A stretch of 64,000 bases of DNA from positions 1 to 64,000 of the forward strand of contig NZ_MBTG01000031.1 in the NCBI RefSeq assembly GCF_002027705.1, in the 5' to 3' direction. Made by a program: the position numbers and the translations under genes. The DNA comes from Paenibacillus ferrarius (GTDB taxonomy: Bacteria > Bacillota > Bacilli > Paenibacillales > NBRC-103111). This document shows positions 25,966 through 34,424 of this stretch, one piece after another. The notes beneath the pieces were generated by a model. The model was not told the DNA's origin and searched no databases. It saw only the letters and a list, made by a program, of their open reading frames with translations. Within the stretch, counting starts at the first letter, position 1; each line of letters starts with the position of its first letter.

Positions 25966-26772
25966 TTAATATATTCTGGCTGCTTTATAATTAGCACTGT
26001 TTTTTTCCAACTCTACGACTTCACCGGCTTGTACATGCACAGCATCATAAGTGGTATCAATCGTCACCCATTCATTACGTTCCTTCAAGAAAACTTGATT
26101 CCACGCATGATAGGTCTCAGGGGCATGTGTCTCATATCCCATAACAAGACGGGTCGGAATTCCTTCACTTCTTGCCATTGCTGCAAACGTAGAAGCATAG
26201 TCGTAGCAGATTCCTTCGGAAGCCTCGTAAACCATATCCAGATCAGGTATGTAACTATCTGCAACGGTTTGGGCCTTCTTATAATCGTATTTAAAATGGG
26301 TCGTGATATAACCGTAAATGGCCTTTATTTTGTCCATATCCGTGTCTTTACTGCCCGCTAATTGCTTAGCCTTAACGACTGCTTTGGACTCCGTATTCCA
26401 ATCAATCAGTGGAATGGCCTGTAGAAAGACAGCATTCTCGTCTTCCATCTTCAAATCTATCTGTTCTTGTGCAACTACTTTATATTTGTTCGTTCCTATG
26501 GACTCGCCGATCACCACGCTATAAGCGCCATTGCCAAGCTGCAAAGGGTACTGATCTCCCTCTGCGAAGGTATAATCATATTTGACATTCCCACTCATGA
26601 TTCGGACGAGAACTTTGGTATTCTTCGCTCTTTCATAGTTAACCGAGATAATCCCCTTATTCAGAGCAACTTTGTCAATAATGGGCGTGGGGGAAGCTGC
26701 CCATATCCCTTGAGGGGCAAGACTGCCTAGTAGCGTTGCAAGAATCGCTAGTCTGACTGGTTTCTTAAGCAC
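25966..26772 (-). CDS. Secreted transglutaminase-like cysteine enzyme 1, c-di-GMP riboswitch controlled
   Basis: A 268-aa protein with a signal peptide (residues 1-25, LAILATLLGSLAPQGIWAA). After an N-terminal beta-rich region comes a transglutaminase-core domain (about 150-245). The catalytic Cys is in EGICYDYASTFAAMAR, the His in YHAWNQVF and the Asp in VTIDTTYDAVH. This superfamily includes cross-linking enzymes, peptidases and LapG-type adhesin proteases; the substrate cannot be read from sequence. The start is GTG 26772 behind AAAGGAG, which directly adjoins a c-di-GMP-I aptamer. It lies between the class D-like sortase gene and the LPVTG adhesin gene, and has a strong terminator. A second, divergent member lies at 34423-35250. 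Confidence 0.9.
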   Translation of the reverse strand: MLKKPVRLAILATLLGSLAPQGIWAASPTPIIDKVALNKGIISVNYERAKNTKVLVRIMSGNVKYDYTFAEGDQYPLQLGNGAYSVVIGESIGTNKYKVVAQEQIDLKMEDENAVFLQAIPLIDWNTESKAVVKAKQLAGSKDTDMDKIKAIYGYITTHFKYDYKKAQTVADSYIPDLDMVYEASEGICYDYASTFAAMARSEGIPTRLVMGYETHAPETYHAWNQVFLKERNEWVTIDTTYDAVHVQAGEVVELEKNSANYKAARIY

Positions 26773-26778
26773 AAGAAA

Positions 26779-26873
26779 TCTCCTTTCGGTAACTGGCTGC
26801 CAACTTAGTTCTACTAAGGAAGGCCCTTTAGCTTTGCGTCTCTAGTTTTCGCTAGATTTGCCTTTATCGGAGA
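26779..26873 (-). ncRNA. Cyclic-di-GMP-I (GEMM-I) riboswitch 1
   Basis: Minus strand shows the class I signature in order: AAAGGCAAA, a P2 stem capped by a CGAAA tetraloop, the invariant GACGCAAAGC, a GGGCCTTCC segment with a P3 hairpin, and GCCAGTTACCGA closing P1. The sequence GGAGA (26779-26783) is the downstream gene's Shine-Dalgarno and is complementary to TCTCC (26869-26873) at the 5' edge. A folded P1 could therefore hide the SD, suggesting a translational OFF switch (inference). Confidence 0.88.
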
Positions 26874-26902
26874 AGAGCACCGAATCCCTATACAGCAATC
26901 TT

Positions 26903-26931
26903 AACATAGGCTTGTATCTCTGAATAGACAA
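26903..26931 (-). promoter_or_regulatory. Promoter of riboswitch 1 transcript
   Basis: Minus strand: TTGTCT (26926-26931), 17 bp, TATGTT (26903-26908). It places the transcript start about 20 nt before the aptamer. Confidence 0.5.
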
Positions 26932-26944
26932 AATATTACATTTT

Positions 26945-27634
26945 TTATTTCTCAGGCTGCACTAAAATCCCCTTAATCGCAATACGGTGAGTCGGATTTT
27001 CCATAGGATGGCAAGTAATTAGCGTAATCTCCCGATCTTTGCCGTTGCCTTTGAGCACCCAGACGTCTTCCGGGAGGACATACTGCTTATCAACCACTTT
27101 ATAGACATACTTTTTATTCCCGCTATCTACTTCGACTAAATCACCTTCGGTGACTTCATCTAATCGATTGAAGTTTTTTCCGTAGGTCAGGTTTCGATGA
27201 CCCGCAATCGCATAATTGCCAATGGCCCCTGCTTTTCCGGTATTGGCGATACTGGCAACAGAGATTTTCAAATTATTCACTGTAGCATCCGTTAGAATAG
27301 GCAGCTTGAGGTCTATTTTATCAATAATGAGAATACCTTCCATGTTCTTGGGCATCGCTGCAGGCTTCGGCGTCGCCGCGACGGCCACAGGAGCCTGCTG
27401 GCTGCTTGTCGGCGTTGCCTCAACCGCAGGTTCAGGGGAAGCCGCGACAGGCACATCCTCCGGCAGTGATTCCTCGGGCTCAACAACAGCCTGATCCATC
27501 ATTTGCAGATTGTCTTCCCATTGCTTCAAAATCTTCTGCTGCTGAAAGCTCTCATACCGGTCGTTAGCCATCGGATAGAAGAAAATGATAATCCCAAGAA
27601 CGATACATAACAGTGACAGCTTTTTTCTAATCAC
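26945..27634 (-). CDS. srtD: Class D-like sortase
   Basis: Membrane transpeptidase that links sorting-signal proteins to the cell wall. At 229 aa it has an N-terminal signal-anchor (about residues 5-22) and a Pro/Ala/Glu linker. The sortase core has His in IAGHRNLTYGKNF, nucleophile Cys208 in ITLITCHPMEN and Arg217 in HRIAIKG. The start is GTG 27634 with AGG-type SD. It lies upstream of transglutaminase-like gene 1 and the LPVTG adhesin, all on the minus strand. Subclass is judged by motif style and length; the symbol is tentative. Confidence 0.9.
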   Translation of the reverse strand: MIRKKLSLLCIVLGIIIFFYPMANDRYESFQQQKILKQWEDNLQMMDQAVVEPEESLPEDVPVAASPEPAVEATPTSSQQAPVAVAATPKPAAMPKNMEGILIIDKIDLKLPILTDATVNNLKISVASIANTGKAGAIGNYAIAGHRNLTYGKNFNRLDEVTEGDLVEVDSGNKKYVYKVVDKQYVLPEDVWVLKGNGKDREITLITCHPMENPTHRIAIKGILVQPEK

Positions 27635-28132
27635 CAGAGGTACCTGCCTTTCTCATGGATCTCATGTGCAAGTGCGCTTTCCCAAAAAATCCCACCAATA
27701 ATGCGCCTTATTTCTATTCTATATCGTAGAAAGAATCCCTGCTCCAAGGTCTGTGAAAGCAGTCCCGGCCGACGCAGTCAGAGCAAAGAGGAATCTTGTC
27801 GAAATAGGTAAAAATTGTTCAGAATTTGTTCAGTCTTCTTTGATGTAATAAAAAGAATTCTTTTTTTGGCATAATTTGTTGGATGGAAGGTCCAGAAGCT
27901 TTAATTCGAAGGAGGTGACGATGGATCGGGCAATCTCCACGACTACATAGACACTGCTTACTTGATGGATAAGATTGTTCATCTTCAGACATAGATTAAC
28001 GCGATTACAACAGTATTTTATCTTATGCCAAGAAGAATGAAGGTTTAGAGTCGTTTGAGAGACATGCAGTTGGAATATTTTACAACAAAATACATTGCCA
28101 GCTCATGTCATCTGATTTTGGGGGAGCAATGT
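27635..28132. other. Divergent intergenic region of the surface island
   Basis: About 500 bp between the divergent sortase and the giant SdrD-type gene. It contains a short leader ORF with an exceptional SD (27921-27950) and A/T-rich stretches. A frame upstream from 28055 continues into the giant gene but lacks a good SD. No riboswitch signature was found here, unlike at the two transglutaminase-like genes. Confidence 0.6.
27921..27950 (+). CDS. Possible leader peptide (9 aa)
   Basis: ATG 27921 is preceded at ideal spacing by GAAGGAGGTGA, a near-complete anti-SD complement far stronger than those of neighbouring genes. It opens a frame of nine codons (MDRAISTTT) ending in TAG. It lies about 180 bp upstream of the giant surface-protein start on the same strand. 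It may be a regulatory upstream ORF; it could also be chance. Confidence 0.4.
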   Translation: MDRAISTTT

Positions 28133-31100
28133 ATGGAACATTTATTGGGTTTGAAAAGAAGCAGGACTCTCTTCCTATTTCCTAAAAGAGTGCTTTTCCT
28201 GCTTATGGCCTTATCGCTGGCTATATTGCCGTATTACAACCTTGTTGCGTCTGCCGCTGTTTCCTTGACTCTGGAGAAATCCGTAGACAAGACATCAGCA
28301 GCACCAGGAGAAACGATTACGTATACGATCAAGTATGCGAATCCAGGCACAATTGGCAATACCGACAACATGGTTATTACGGATAATTTGCCGAACACAC
28401 TCGATTTCATCGATGTCGATACGACAGCAGATGTGGATCATGTGGACACAAGCACGCCAGGTGTTGTCAAGTATGTCATGAAAACGCCTCTGGCCAATGG
28501 TCAAACTGGCATCCTGAAATTAAGAGCCAAGTTCAAGCCAGGAACAACGCAACCAGGCGACATCGCCAAAAATACGGCAATCGCTACGGCAAACGGCGCC
28601 ACTTCTCCACTTGCTTCTGCGCCTGTTGTAACAGCCGTCGTGAATGCCACCGATTGGTCGATTTCCAAAACAAAAATCGTCCCAACGGTAGATCCTGTTT
28701 TAAACAGCAATGTTACTTATCAGATTAAGCTAAAAGGGAACAGCTCAGGCGGTTCCAACATCCAGAACGTAGGCATCTTCGATACTTTGCCTCCTGGTGC
28801 AACGGTAGTTTCCGCTGACGGCGGTGATTACACGTCGGTTCCCGGCTCGGTTTACTGGAACCTCCCTACTTTAGCTACGGGACAGGAACGTGTTTATAAT
28901 GTGGTCCTGAACTTCCCATCTCCTACCTTTAGCGTAGGGCAAACCGTTACGAATTCTGTGTATGCCAAAGGCAAGAGTCTGAGCGGTGCGAATCTAACGA
29001 CAAATACGGCAGTTGCGACCCATTTACTTGCTAGCCCATCGCCAGGAACAAGCGGCATTAATAAGGATTCCCGACAAGCCAATGACAAGTACTCCATCGG
29101 CCAAATTGTTGATTATAAAATTAACAGCTTCGGAAATACCGGCAACGTGCCCTTGGACAAATTTATTGTCGAAGATGCCATACCAAGCGATATTCACTTG
29201 ACCCAAGTGTCCACAGGTTCTTACGCGAACAATTCAGGTGTTGTTGCCAATGTGTATTATCAAAAAGACAATAACCCTACTTGGATTCCATGGACAAACG
29301 GTGCAGATCTCGATACGAGCAGTAATCATGTATTAAATGTATCTGACTTAGCCATCGGTGGCTCCATCGTTTCCAAGGTTGCTTGGAACTTCAGCACCGT
29401 ACCTAGCGGCTTCCGCATTGCTTCCGATATTCATGTTAAAGGAACACTGCTTAATACAGCTGCAGTAGGCCAGACTATTACCAATACAGCTACGCTTAAA
29501 TCCGAATATGCCTCTGTGCCATTGCCCAACAAAACGGATTTCGTAGATATTACGGTAGCAGCCTCTCTCCCTTGGCTTGTGGCGAGTAAATCCGTCAATA
29601 ATGGTTCTGTCAAAATTGACGATACCGTTACCTATAAGCTGCGGATTAAGAATCATGACTATGCAACAGGAAATCTGACTATGCCGACTGTAGTGGATCT
29701 GTTTCCTAAGGAATTAGAGAACTTTTCCTACACAGCAAATCAGACTCTCTCTGGCACCACGACACCGGTTCCAGGTGCTTCGATTACTTTTAACCAACGT
29801 ACAAAAACAGTAAACTCCGTCAACTATAATGTGTATCAATGGGATTTCCCAGGAATTACACTACAACCCGGAGATTTCATTGATGTTAATGTAAGTGGAA
29901 AAGTCAAAGCAAATACAACAAACGGCTATTTCAAAAATACGATGTACGCTGCGGCTTCAGGTGTGCTCGATGATAGAAGCTCAACAGTCAACGATACGAA
30001 TGACTGGGACAATAACCCAGCTACGACCAAGCTGGCTACCGCTTCCATCGACGTGTATGTCAAATTCAAAGGCTCCCTGGAATCCATTAAATGGGTTAAG
30101 GGCGAATTGGACTCAGCCTTCAGCAAAGAACCTGCCTATGGCAAGACCTTGCCTGGCGGGAAAGCCATGTATCAACTTCGGGTTAGCAACAAAGATTCTA
30201 ACGGCCCTATCTCCAATGTCGTTATTATCGATAAGCTGCCTCGTATTGGCGATACAGGCGTAGTTGATAGCAACGGTCGTGATACCAAGTGGAGACCGTA
30301 TTTGGTGAATAATGTCACCGGTGCGGACGGGGGCGCTTTTACGATCGTGAAATCGGATGATATCAATCATTTCTTACGTTCTGTAACAGGTGTTCAGATC
30401 TTCTATTCAACTAGTCTGACTCCAAATATGTCCGATATTTCACAATCGCTTCCTCCACATAACGATACCGGTTGGAGTTTAACGCCTCCAGATGACATTA
30501 CAACAGTTACCGCACTCAAGTTTGTCTTGGGCAGCAACGTTGTTCTGTCTCCAGGAGAATCTATCGTATTGGAATGGGATATGCGGGCGCCAGTAAGTGC
30601 TCCAACCAACAAGGTTGCATGGAATTCCTTTGGATACGGCGCTACTTACCCTGATGTGAATGGTCCAGAAGCCTTCTTGCCTTCCGAGCCCAACAAGGTA
30701 GGATTTGAAGTTGAACCTTATCCTGCTAACACGGCCAGTCTGGGAGACTTCATATGGAAAGACACCAATGCAGACGGCATTCAAGATCCCGGAGAAACAG
30801 GTATTAATGGGATCCTCGTTAATCTTTACAGCAATTCCGATTTAGTTAACCGGATCTCTTATACCAGAACCGGTGATGAGCACGGAACTGGCAAACCCGG
30901 TTACTATGAATTTCCAAATCTAGCTTCAGGTGACTATACCGTAGAATTCATCATGCCAGCCAACTACTACCTCTCGCCTAATGATCAAGGGAGTGGACCC
31001 AATGCGGATGAATTAGATAGCGATTTTACTCTCTACGACAGCACCAATAGAACTTATCATGCCAGCACCCATCTTTCTGCTAATGAACATAATATGACCA

Positions 31101-33508
31101 TTGATGCAGGTATCTTCACTAGAGGTGCTATTGGCGATTTTGTATGGAACGATATCAATATGAATGGCGTACAAGATGCCGGAGAGCCAGGAATTGGCGG
31201 CGTTGTCGTCAACTTGTACAAGAATAACGTTCCTGAAACAACGTTTAAGAAAACAACTACGACTGACGTCAACGGCCGATACAGTTTCCCTGATCTAGAT
31301 CCGTATAACTACATCGTGGAATTCATCCGACCAACCGGCTATAAAGCAACCCTTCAAAACAAGCCCGGCGATGATACCAAAGATTCGGATGCTGACGAAG
31401 TGACAGGGAAAAGCCATGTCATTAACTTAACCTCCGGACAGACGGATAACACGATTGATGCTGGCTTTTATCTTGCCGAGCTTGGCAACCTAGTTTGGCA
31501 TGATCGTAATGGAAACGGGATTCAGGATGCAGGAGAACCTGGCATATCCGGAGCGACCGTGAAACTCTACAACGCGTCCAACCTAGCTACTGCGCTTTAT
31601 ACAACTACGACGAATGGAAACGGTATTTATAACTTTTCCAATCTTCTTCCAGGTAGCTATGTGGTTAAATTTAGTCGCCCTGCAGGCTACGACTTCTTTT
31701 CGCCAGCCAACATCGGCTCGGATGATGAGAAAGACAGCGATGCGATCTATGCGGCTCGCACCGATGCAGATGCCAGCACGAGTGTGATAACATTAAATGA
31801 AGGCGGACGCGATTACAGCTACGATGCAGGTGTTTACAAGCCAGCTAGTCTTGGCGACTATGTTTTCTTGGATGCCAACAAAAATGGCATTCAAGATGCA
31901 GGAGATTCCCCATTCGGAGGGGTTGTCGTCAATCTCTATCTAGCGTCTGATCCAACAACGGTGATTAAGACAACAACTACTGATGTCGCGGGCTTGTATA
32001 AATTCACCAACCTAGACCCAGGCAGCTATATTGTTGAATTTAAAAAGCCTCTAGGCTATGACTTCACCCTCAAAGCTCAAGGCGGAAATGACCTTGCAGA
32101 CTCTGATGCAGATCCGACTACAGGAAGAACAGTACCCATCACCTTATTATCAGGCGATAATAACTTGTCGGTGGATGCCGGATTGTTCCTTCTGACAAAC
32201 GGCTCTATCGGGGACATCGTTTGGCATGATCTGAATGCCAATGGCATTCAAGATGCCGGAGAACTTGGCATTCCCGGAGTTGCCGTTGAGCTGTACGACG
32301 CAAGCACGAATACGAAGCTAAGCTCCACAACGACTGATGGAGGAGGACACTATTTATTCACCAATCTCCCTCTGAACGCAAGCTACAAAGTGAAATTCCT
32401 TAAACCTAGTGGCTTTAAGGATAGTCCAGCCAATGCAGGAAACGACGATACGAAGGATTCAGACAGAGATCCTGTCACCGAATTCAGCCATGATATTTCG
32501 ATTCTTGCAACCGTCAATGATCTTACTATTGATGCTGGATTCTACAAGCTTGCTAAACTGGGCGATAAAGTATTTATTGATGCCAATCGAAACGGCATTC
32601 AGGATGCTGGTGAAGAAGGCGTGCCTAACGCGATAGTAACCCTTTATCGTTCAAATGCACCTACTGTGGTGGTGGCAACTACGAAGACTGATGTGAATGG
32701 CAACTACTTGTTCGAAGATCTGGAACCTGGTTCCTATGAAGTCGCCTTCACGCCTATCTCCGGTTTTGCTTTTACTTCCAGTAACATAGGTCCAGATAGA
32801 GCGGTTGACTCCGATCCTAACATCTCAGGCCGTGTATACAACATTGTATTGGTGTCGGGAGAAGACAATAGAACGATAGACGCTGGCATCTATCCTTACA
32901 GCAATGATAATGGTGGTGGTGGCAGTGGTGGTGGTGGCGGTACAGCTCCTACGCCAAGTCCTACGCCTGGTCCAACAACAACACCTGGACCTACACCAAC
33001 TCCAGCAGTGCCTACGCCTACACCGTCGCCAGGTGTGCCAACACCTTCACCGACGCCAGCACCGCCTGCGCCGACGCCTGCTCCAACGCCAGGACCAACA
33101 ACGGCTCCTGTGCAGCCAGCTGTGACAGAAGAAGATACACCTGTAACTGGTAAAATACCAAACGCAGGTGAAAACAATCCTAGACCGGTAACCGTAGAAG
33201 AACAACCTAAGAACGGAACCGTGGAATTAACGGATGACGGCAATTGGATCTATACGCCCAAAGAAGGATTTAACGGCGATGATTCCTTTACAGTCGGAGT
33301 AACCAATGATAATGGTGATATTGATTATCAGAAGATTAATGTGAATGTGCTTCCGAAGGGCAGCAATAAAGGCGCTACGAAAACCTCACTTGTTCCAAAA
33401 ACTGGCCAAGCGGCCCATAGTACCTACTATCTGACAGGACTAGCTATGGTTCTTGCCGGATTGAGCGCTCTTGGAGCCGTACGCTGGCAGCAGCGCAGAA
33501 ACAAATAA
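28133..33508 (+). CDS. Giant SdrD-B/DUF11 surface protein with VPKTG sorting signal
   Basis: A 1791-aa wall protein. A signal peptide (to about residue 43) is followed by about five DUF11-type modules (50-860, e.g. SVDKTSAAPGETITYTIKY). Six SdrD B-like domains start near residues 866, 997, 1115, 1238, 1356 and 1476, each with a Ca-loop-like DxNxDGIQDAGE motif. A Gly run, a Pro/Thr stalk (about 1603-1665) and an Ig/cadherin-like domain (about 1665-1740) precede VPKTG (1754-1758), a hydrophobic helix and a QQRRNK tail. The signal departs from LPxTG. ATG 28133 is preferred over 28055 because GGGGGAG precedes it and a clean signal peptide follows. A class B-like sortase gene is next. Confidence 0.92.
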   Translation: MEHLLGLKRSRTLFLFPKRVLFLLMALSLAILPYYNLVASAAVSLTLEKSVDKTSAAPGETITYTIKYANPGTIGNTDNMVITDNLPNTLDFIDVDTTADVDHVDTSTPGVVKYVMKTPLANGQTGILKLRAKFKPGTTQPGDIAKNTAIATANGATSPLASAPVVTAVVNATDWSISKTKIVPTVDPVLNSNVTYQIKLKGNSSGGSNIQNVGIFDTLPPGATVVSADGGDYTSVPGSVYWNLPTLATGQERVYNVVLNFPSPTFSVGQTVTNSVYAKGKSLSGANLTTNTAVATHLLASPSPGTSGINKDSRQANDKYSIGQIVDYKINSFGNTGNVPLDKFIVEDAIPSDIHLTQVSTGSYANNSGVVANVYYQKDNNPTWIPWTNGADLDTSSNHVLNVSDLAIGGSIVSKVAWNFSTVPSGFRIASDIHVKGTLLNTAAVGQTITNTATLKSEYASVPLPNKTDFVDITVAASLPWLVASKSVNNGSVKIDDTVTYKLRIKNHDYATGNLTMPTVVDLFPKELENFSYTANQTLSGTTTPVPGASITFNQRTKTVNSVNYNVYQWDFPGITLQPGDFIDVNVSGKVKANTTNGYFKNTMYAAASGVLDDRSSTVNDTNDWDNNPATTKLATASIDVYVKFKGSLESIKWVKGELDSAFSKEPAYGKTLPGGKAMYQLRVSNKDSNGPISNVVIIDKLPRIGDTGVVDSNGRDTKWRPYLVNNVTGADGGAFTIVKSDDINHFLRSVTGVQIFYSTSLTPNMSDISQSLPPHNDTGWSLTPPDDITTVTALKFVLGSNVVLSPGESIVLEWDMRAPVSAPTNKVAWNSFGYGATYPDVNGPEAFLPSEPNKVGFEVEPYPANTASLGDFIWKDTNADGIQDPGETGINGILVNLYSNSDLVNRISYTRTGDEHGTGKPGYYEFPNLASGDYTVEFIMPANYYLSPNDQGSGPNADELDSDFTLYDSTNRTYHASTHLSANEHNMTIDAGIFTRGAIGDFVWNDINMNGVQDAGEPGIGGVVVNLYKNNVPETTFKKTTTTDVNGRYSFPDLDPYNYIVEFIRPTGYKATLQNKPGDDTKDSDADEVTGKSHVINLTSGQTDNTIDAGFYLAELGNLVWHDRNGNGIQDAGEPGISGATVKLYNASNLATALYTTTTNGNGIYNFSNLLPGSYVVKFSRPAGYDFFSPANIGSDDEKDSDAIYAARTDADASTSVITLNEGGRDYSYDAGVYKPASLGDYVFLDANKNGIQDAGDSPFGGVVVNLYLASDPTTVIKTTTTDVAGLYKFTNLDPGSYIVEFKKPLGYDFTLKAQGGNDLADSDADPTTGRTVPITLLSGDNNLSVDAGLFLLTNGSIGDIVWHDLNANGIQDAGELGIPGVAVELYDASTNTKLSSTTTDGGGHYLFTNLPLNASYKVKFLKPSGFKDSPANAGNDDTKDSDRDPVTEFSHDISILATVNDLTIDAGFYKLAKLGDKVFIDANRNGIQDAGEEGVPNAIVTLYRSNAPTVVVATTKTDVNGNYLFEDLEPGSYEVAFTPISGFAFTSSNIGPDRAVDSDPNISGRVYNIVLVSGEDNRTIDAGIYPYSNDNGGGGSGGGGGTAPTPSPTPGPTTTPGPTPTPAVPTPTPSPGVPTPSPTPAPPAPTPAPTPGPTTAPVQPAVTEEDTPVTGKIPNAGENNPRPVTVEEQPKNGTVELTDDGNWIYTPKEGFNGDDSFTVGVTNDNGDIDYQKINVNVLPKGSNKGATKTSLVPKTGQAAHSTYYLTGLAMVLAGLSALGAVRWQQRRNK
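30730..32895 (+). repeat. Six tandem SdrD B-like coding repeats
   Basis: Units of roughly 330-395 bp begin near 30730, 31123, 31477, 31846, 32201 and 32560. Each encodes LGD-V/I-W-x-D followed by NGIQDAGE and GGVVVNLY-like strands. The units have diverged at DNA level, so recent expansion is unlikely. Confidence 0.88.
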
Positions 33509-33515
33509 ATGCAAA

Positions 33516-33549
33516 CAGGGGTGGCTTTAAGCCGCCCCTGCTTCTTTTC
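33516..33549 (+). terminator. Terminator of the giant surface protein gene
   Basis: Hairpin CAGGGGTGGC-ttaa-GCCGCCCCTG followed by CTTCTTTT. Confidence 0.82.
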
Positions 33550-33591
33550 CACCAAGCCGCTGTTCTACTATAGCTATAGGAAGGGGAAGAA

Positions 33592-34413
33592 ATGATTCCT
33601 AGGTCTTCATCTACCAAGCCTGTGAGATATCGACTACTGTATGGGGCAGCCTCGTTATTAATCGTAGGAGGAGCTTCCCTTTTGGCCATAGATCTCTACA
33701 CGCAGCAGGCACAGAGCAAGCAAGCCGAGCAATTAAAGCAACAACTTGCAAGCATCCATACCACCCAGACGACTTACCCGTCTCCATCTATTGCGGATTC
33801 CAATCCCGGGCAAGGAGCAATCGCAGGTGAAACAAGCCCTGCCTCAACGCCCCAAAGTATCAATTGGAACAGCTTGCTTGCCATTAACAAAGAAATCGTC
33901 GGCTGGCTGCATATTGACGGCACTAGCGTCGATTATCCAGTCGTCCAGCATAAAGATAATGAGTACTATTTGCACAAGGATGCAGCAGGCCACGAATCAA
34001 TTTACGGCAGCATCTTTATGGACTATCGCATTGATCTTAACCAACAACTAAGGAACACCATTATTTACGGGCATAATATGATAGATGGTTCTATGTTCGG
34101 AAGCCTTCAGAATTATAAAAACAAAGACTTTTTCTTGGCGAATCGCGATATTCTTCTGGAAACAATCGATCAGAAAACGAGCTGGGAGATCTTCTCCGTC
34201 TATACCATTGATGCGAGTAAAGATACCGTGGATATTTCCTATGACAACGCTCAGACCTTCCGTCAAGCTATCGATCAATATCGCAAAAAGTCGCTCTTCC
34301 AAGCCCCTGTCATTCCGCAAAAAGAAGACGAGATTCTCACGCTTGTAACTTGCAGCAACGAAACCGACGATACACGTTTAGTCCTTCATGCCGTGAAAAA
34401 AAAGGAGCCCTAG
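33592..34413 (+). CDS. srtB: Class B-like sortase
   Basis: A 273-aa sortase with one N-terminal transmembrane segment (about residues 13-35) and a Gln/Lys-rich extracellular linker. The class B-style core has NSLLAINKEIVGWLHIDGT, His near 161 in IIYGHNMIDGSMFGSL, Cys254 in LTLVTCSNE and Arg262 in DTRLVLHA. GGAAGGGG precedes the ATG. It lies 84 bp after the VPKTG protein on the same strand, so it probably anchors that protein (inference). Its last codons form half of a terminator hairpin shared with the convergent neighbour. Confidence 0.92.
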   Translation: MIPRSSSTKPVRYRLLYGAASLLIVGGASLLAIDLYTQQAQSKQAEQLKQQLASIHTTQTTYPSPSIADSNPGQGAIAGETSPASTPQSINWNSLLAINKEIVGWLHIDGTSVDYPVVQHKDNEYYLHKDAAGHESIYGSIFMDYRIDLNQQLRNTIIYGHNMIDGSMFGSLQNYKNKDFFLANRDILLETIDQKTSWEIFSVYTIDASKDTVDISYDNAQTFRQAIDQYRKKSLFQAPVIPQKEDEILTLVTCSNETDDTRLVLHAVKKKEP

Positions 34414-34424
34414 GGCTCCTTTTT
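34396..34424. terminator. Bidirectional terminator overlapping coding sequence
   Basis: A perfect palindrome GGAGCCCTAGGGCTCC (34404-34419) is flanked by eight A and by five T, so it can terminate from either side. It contains the srtB stop codon, and its T tract touches the stop of the convergent transglutaminase-like gene. Confidence 0.9.
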
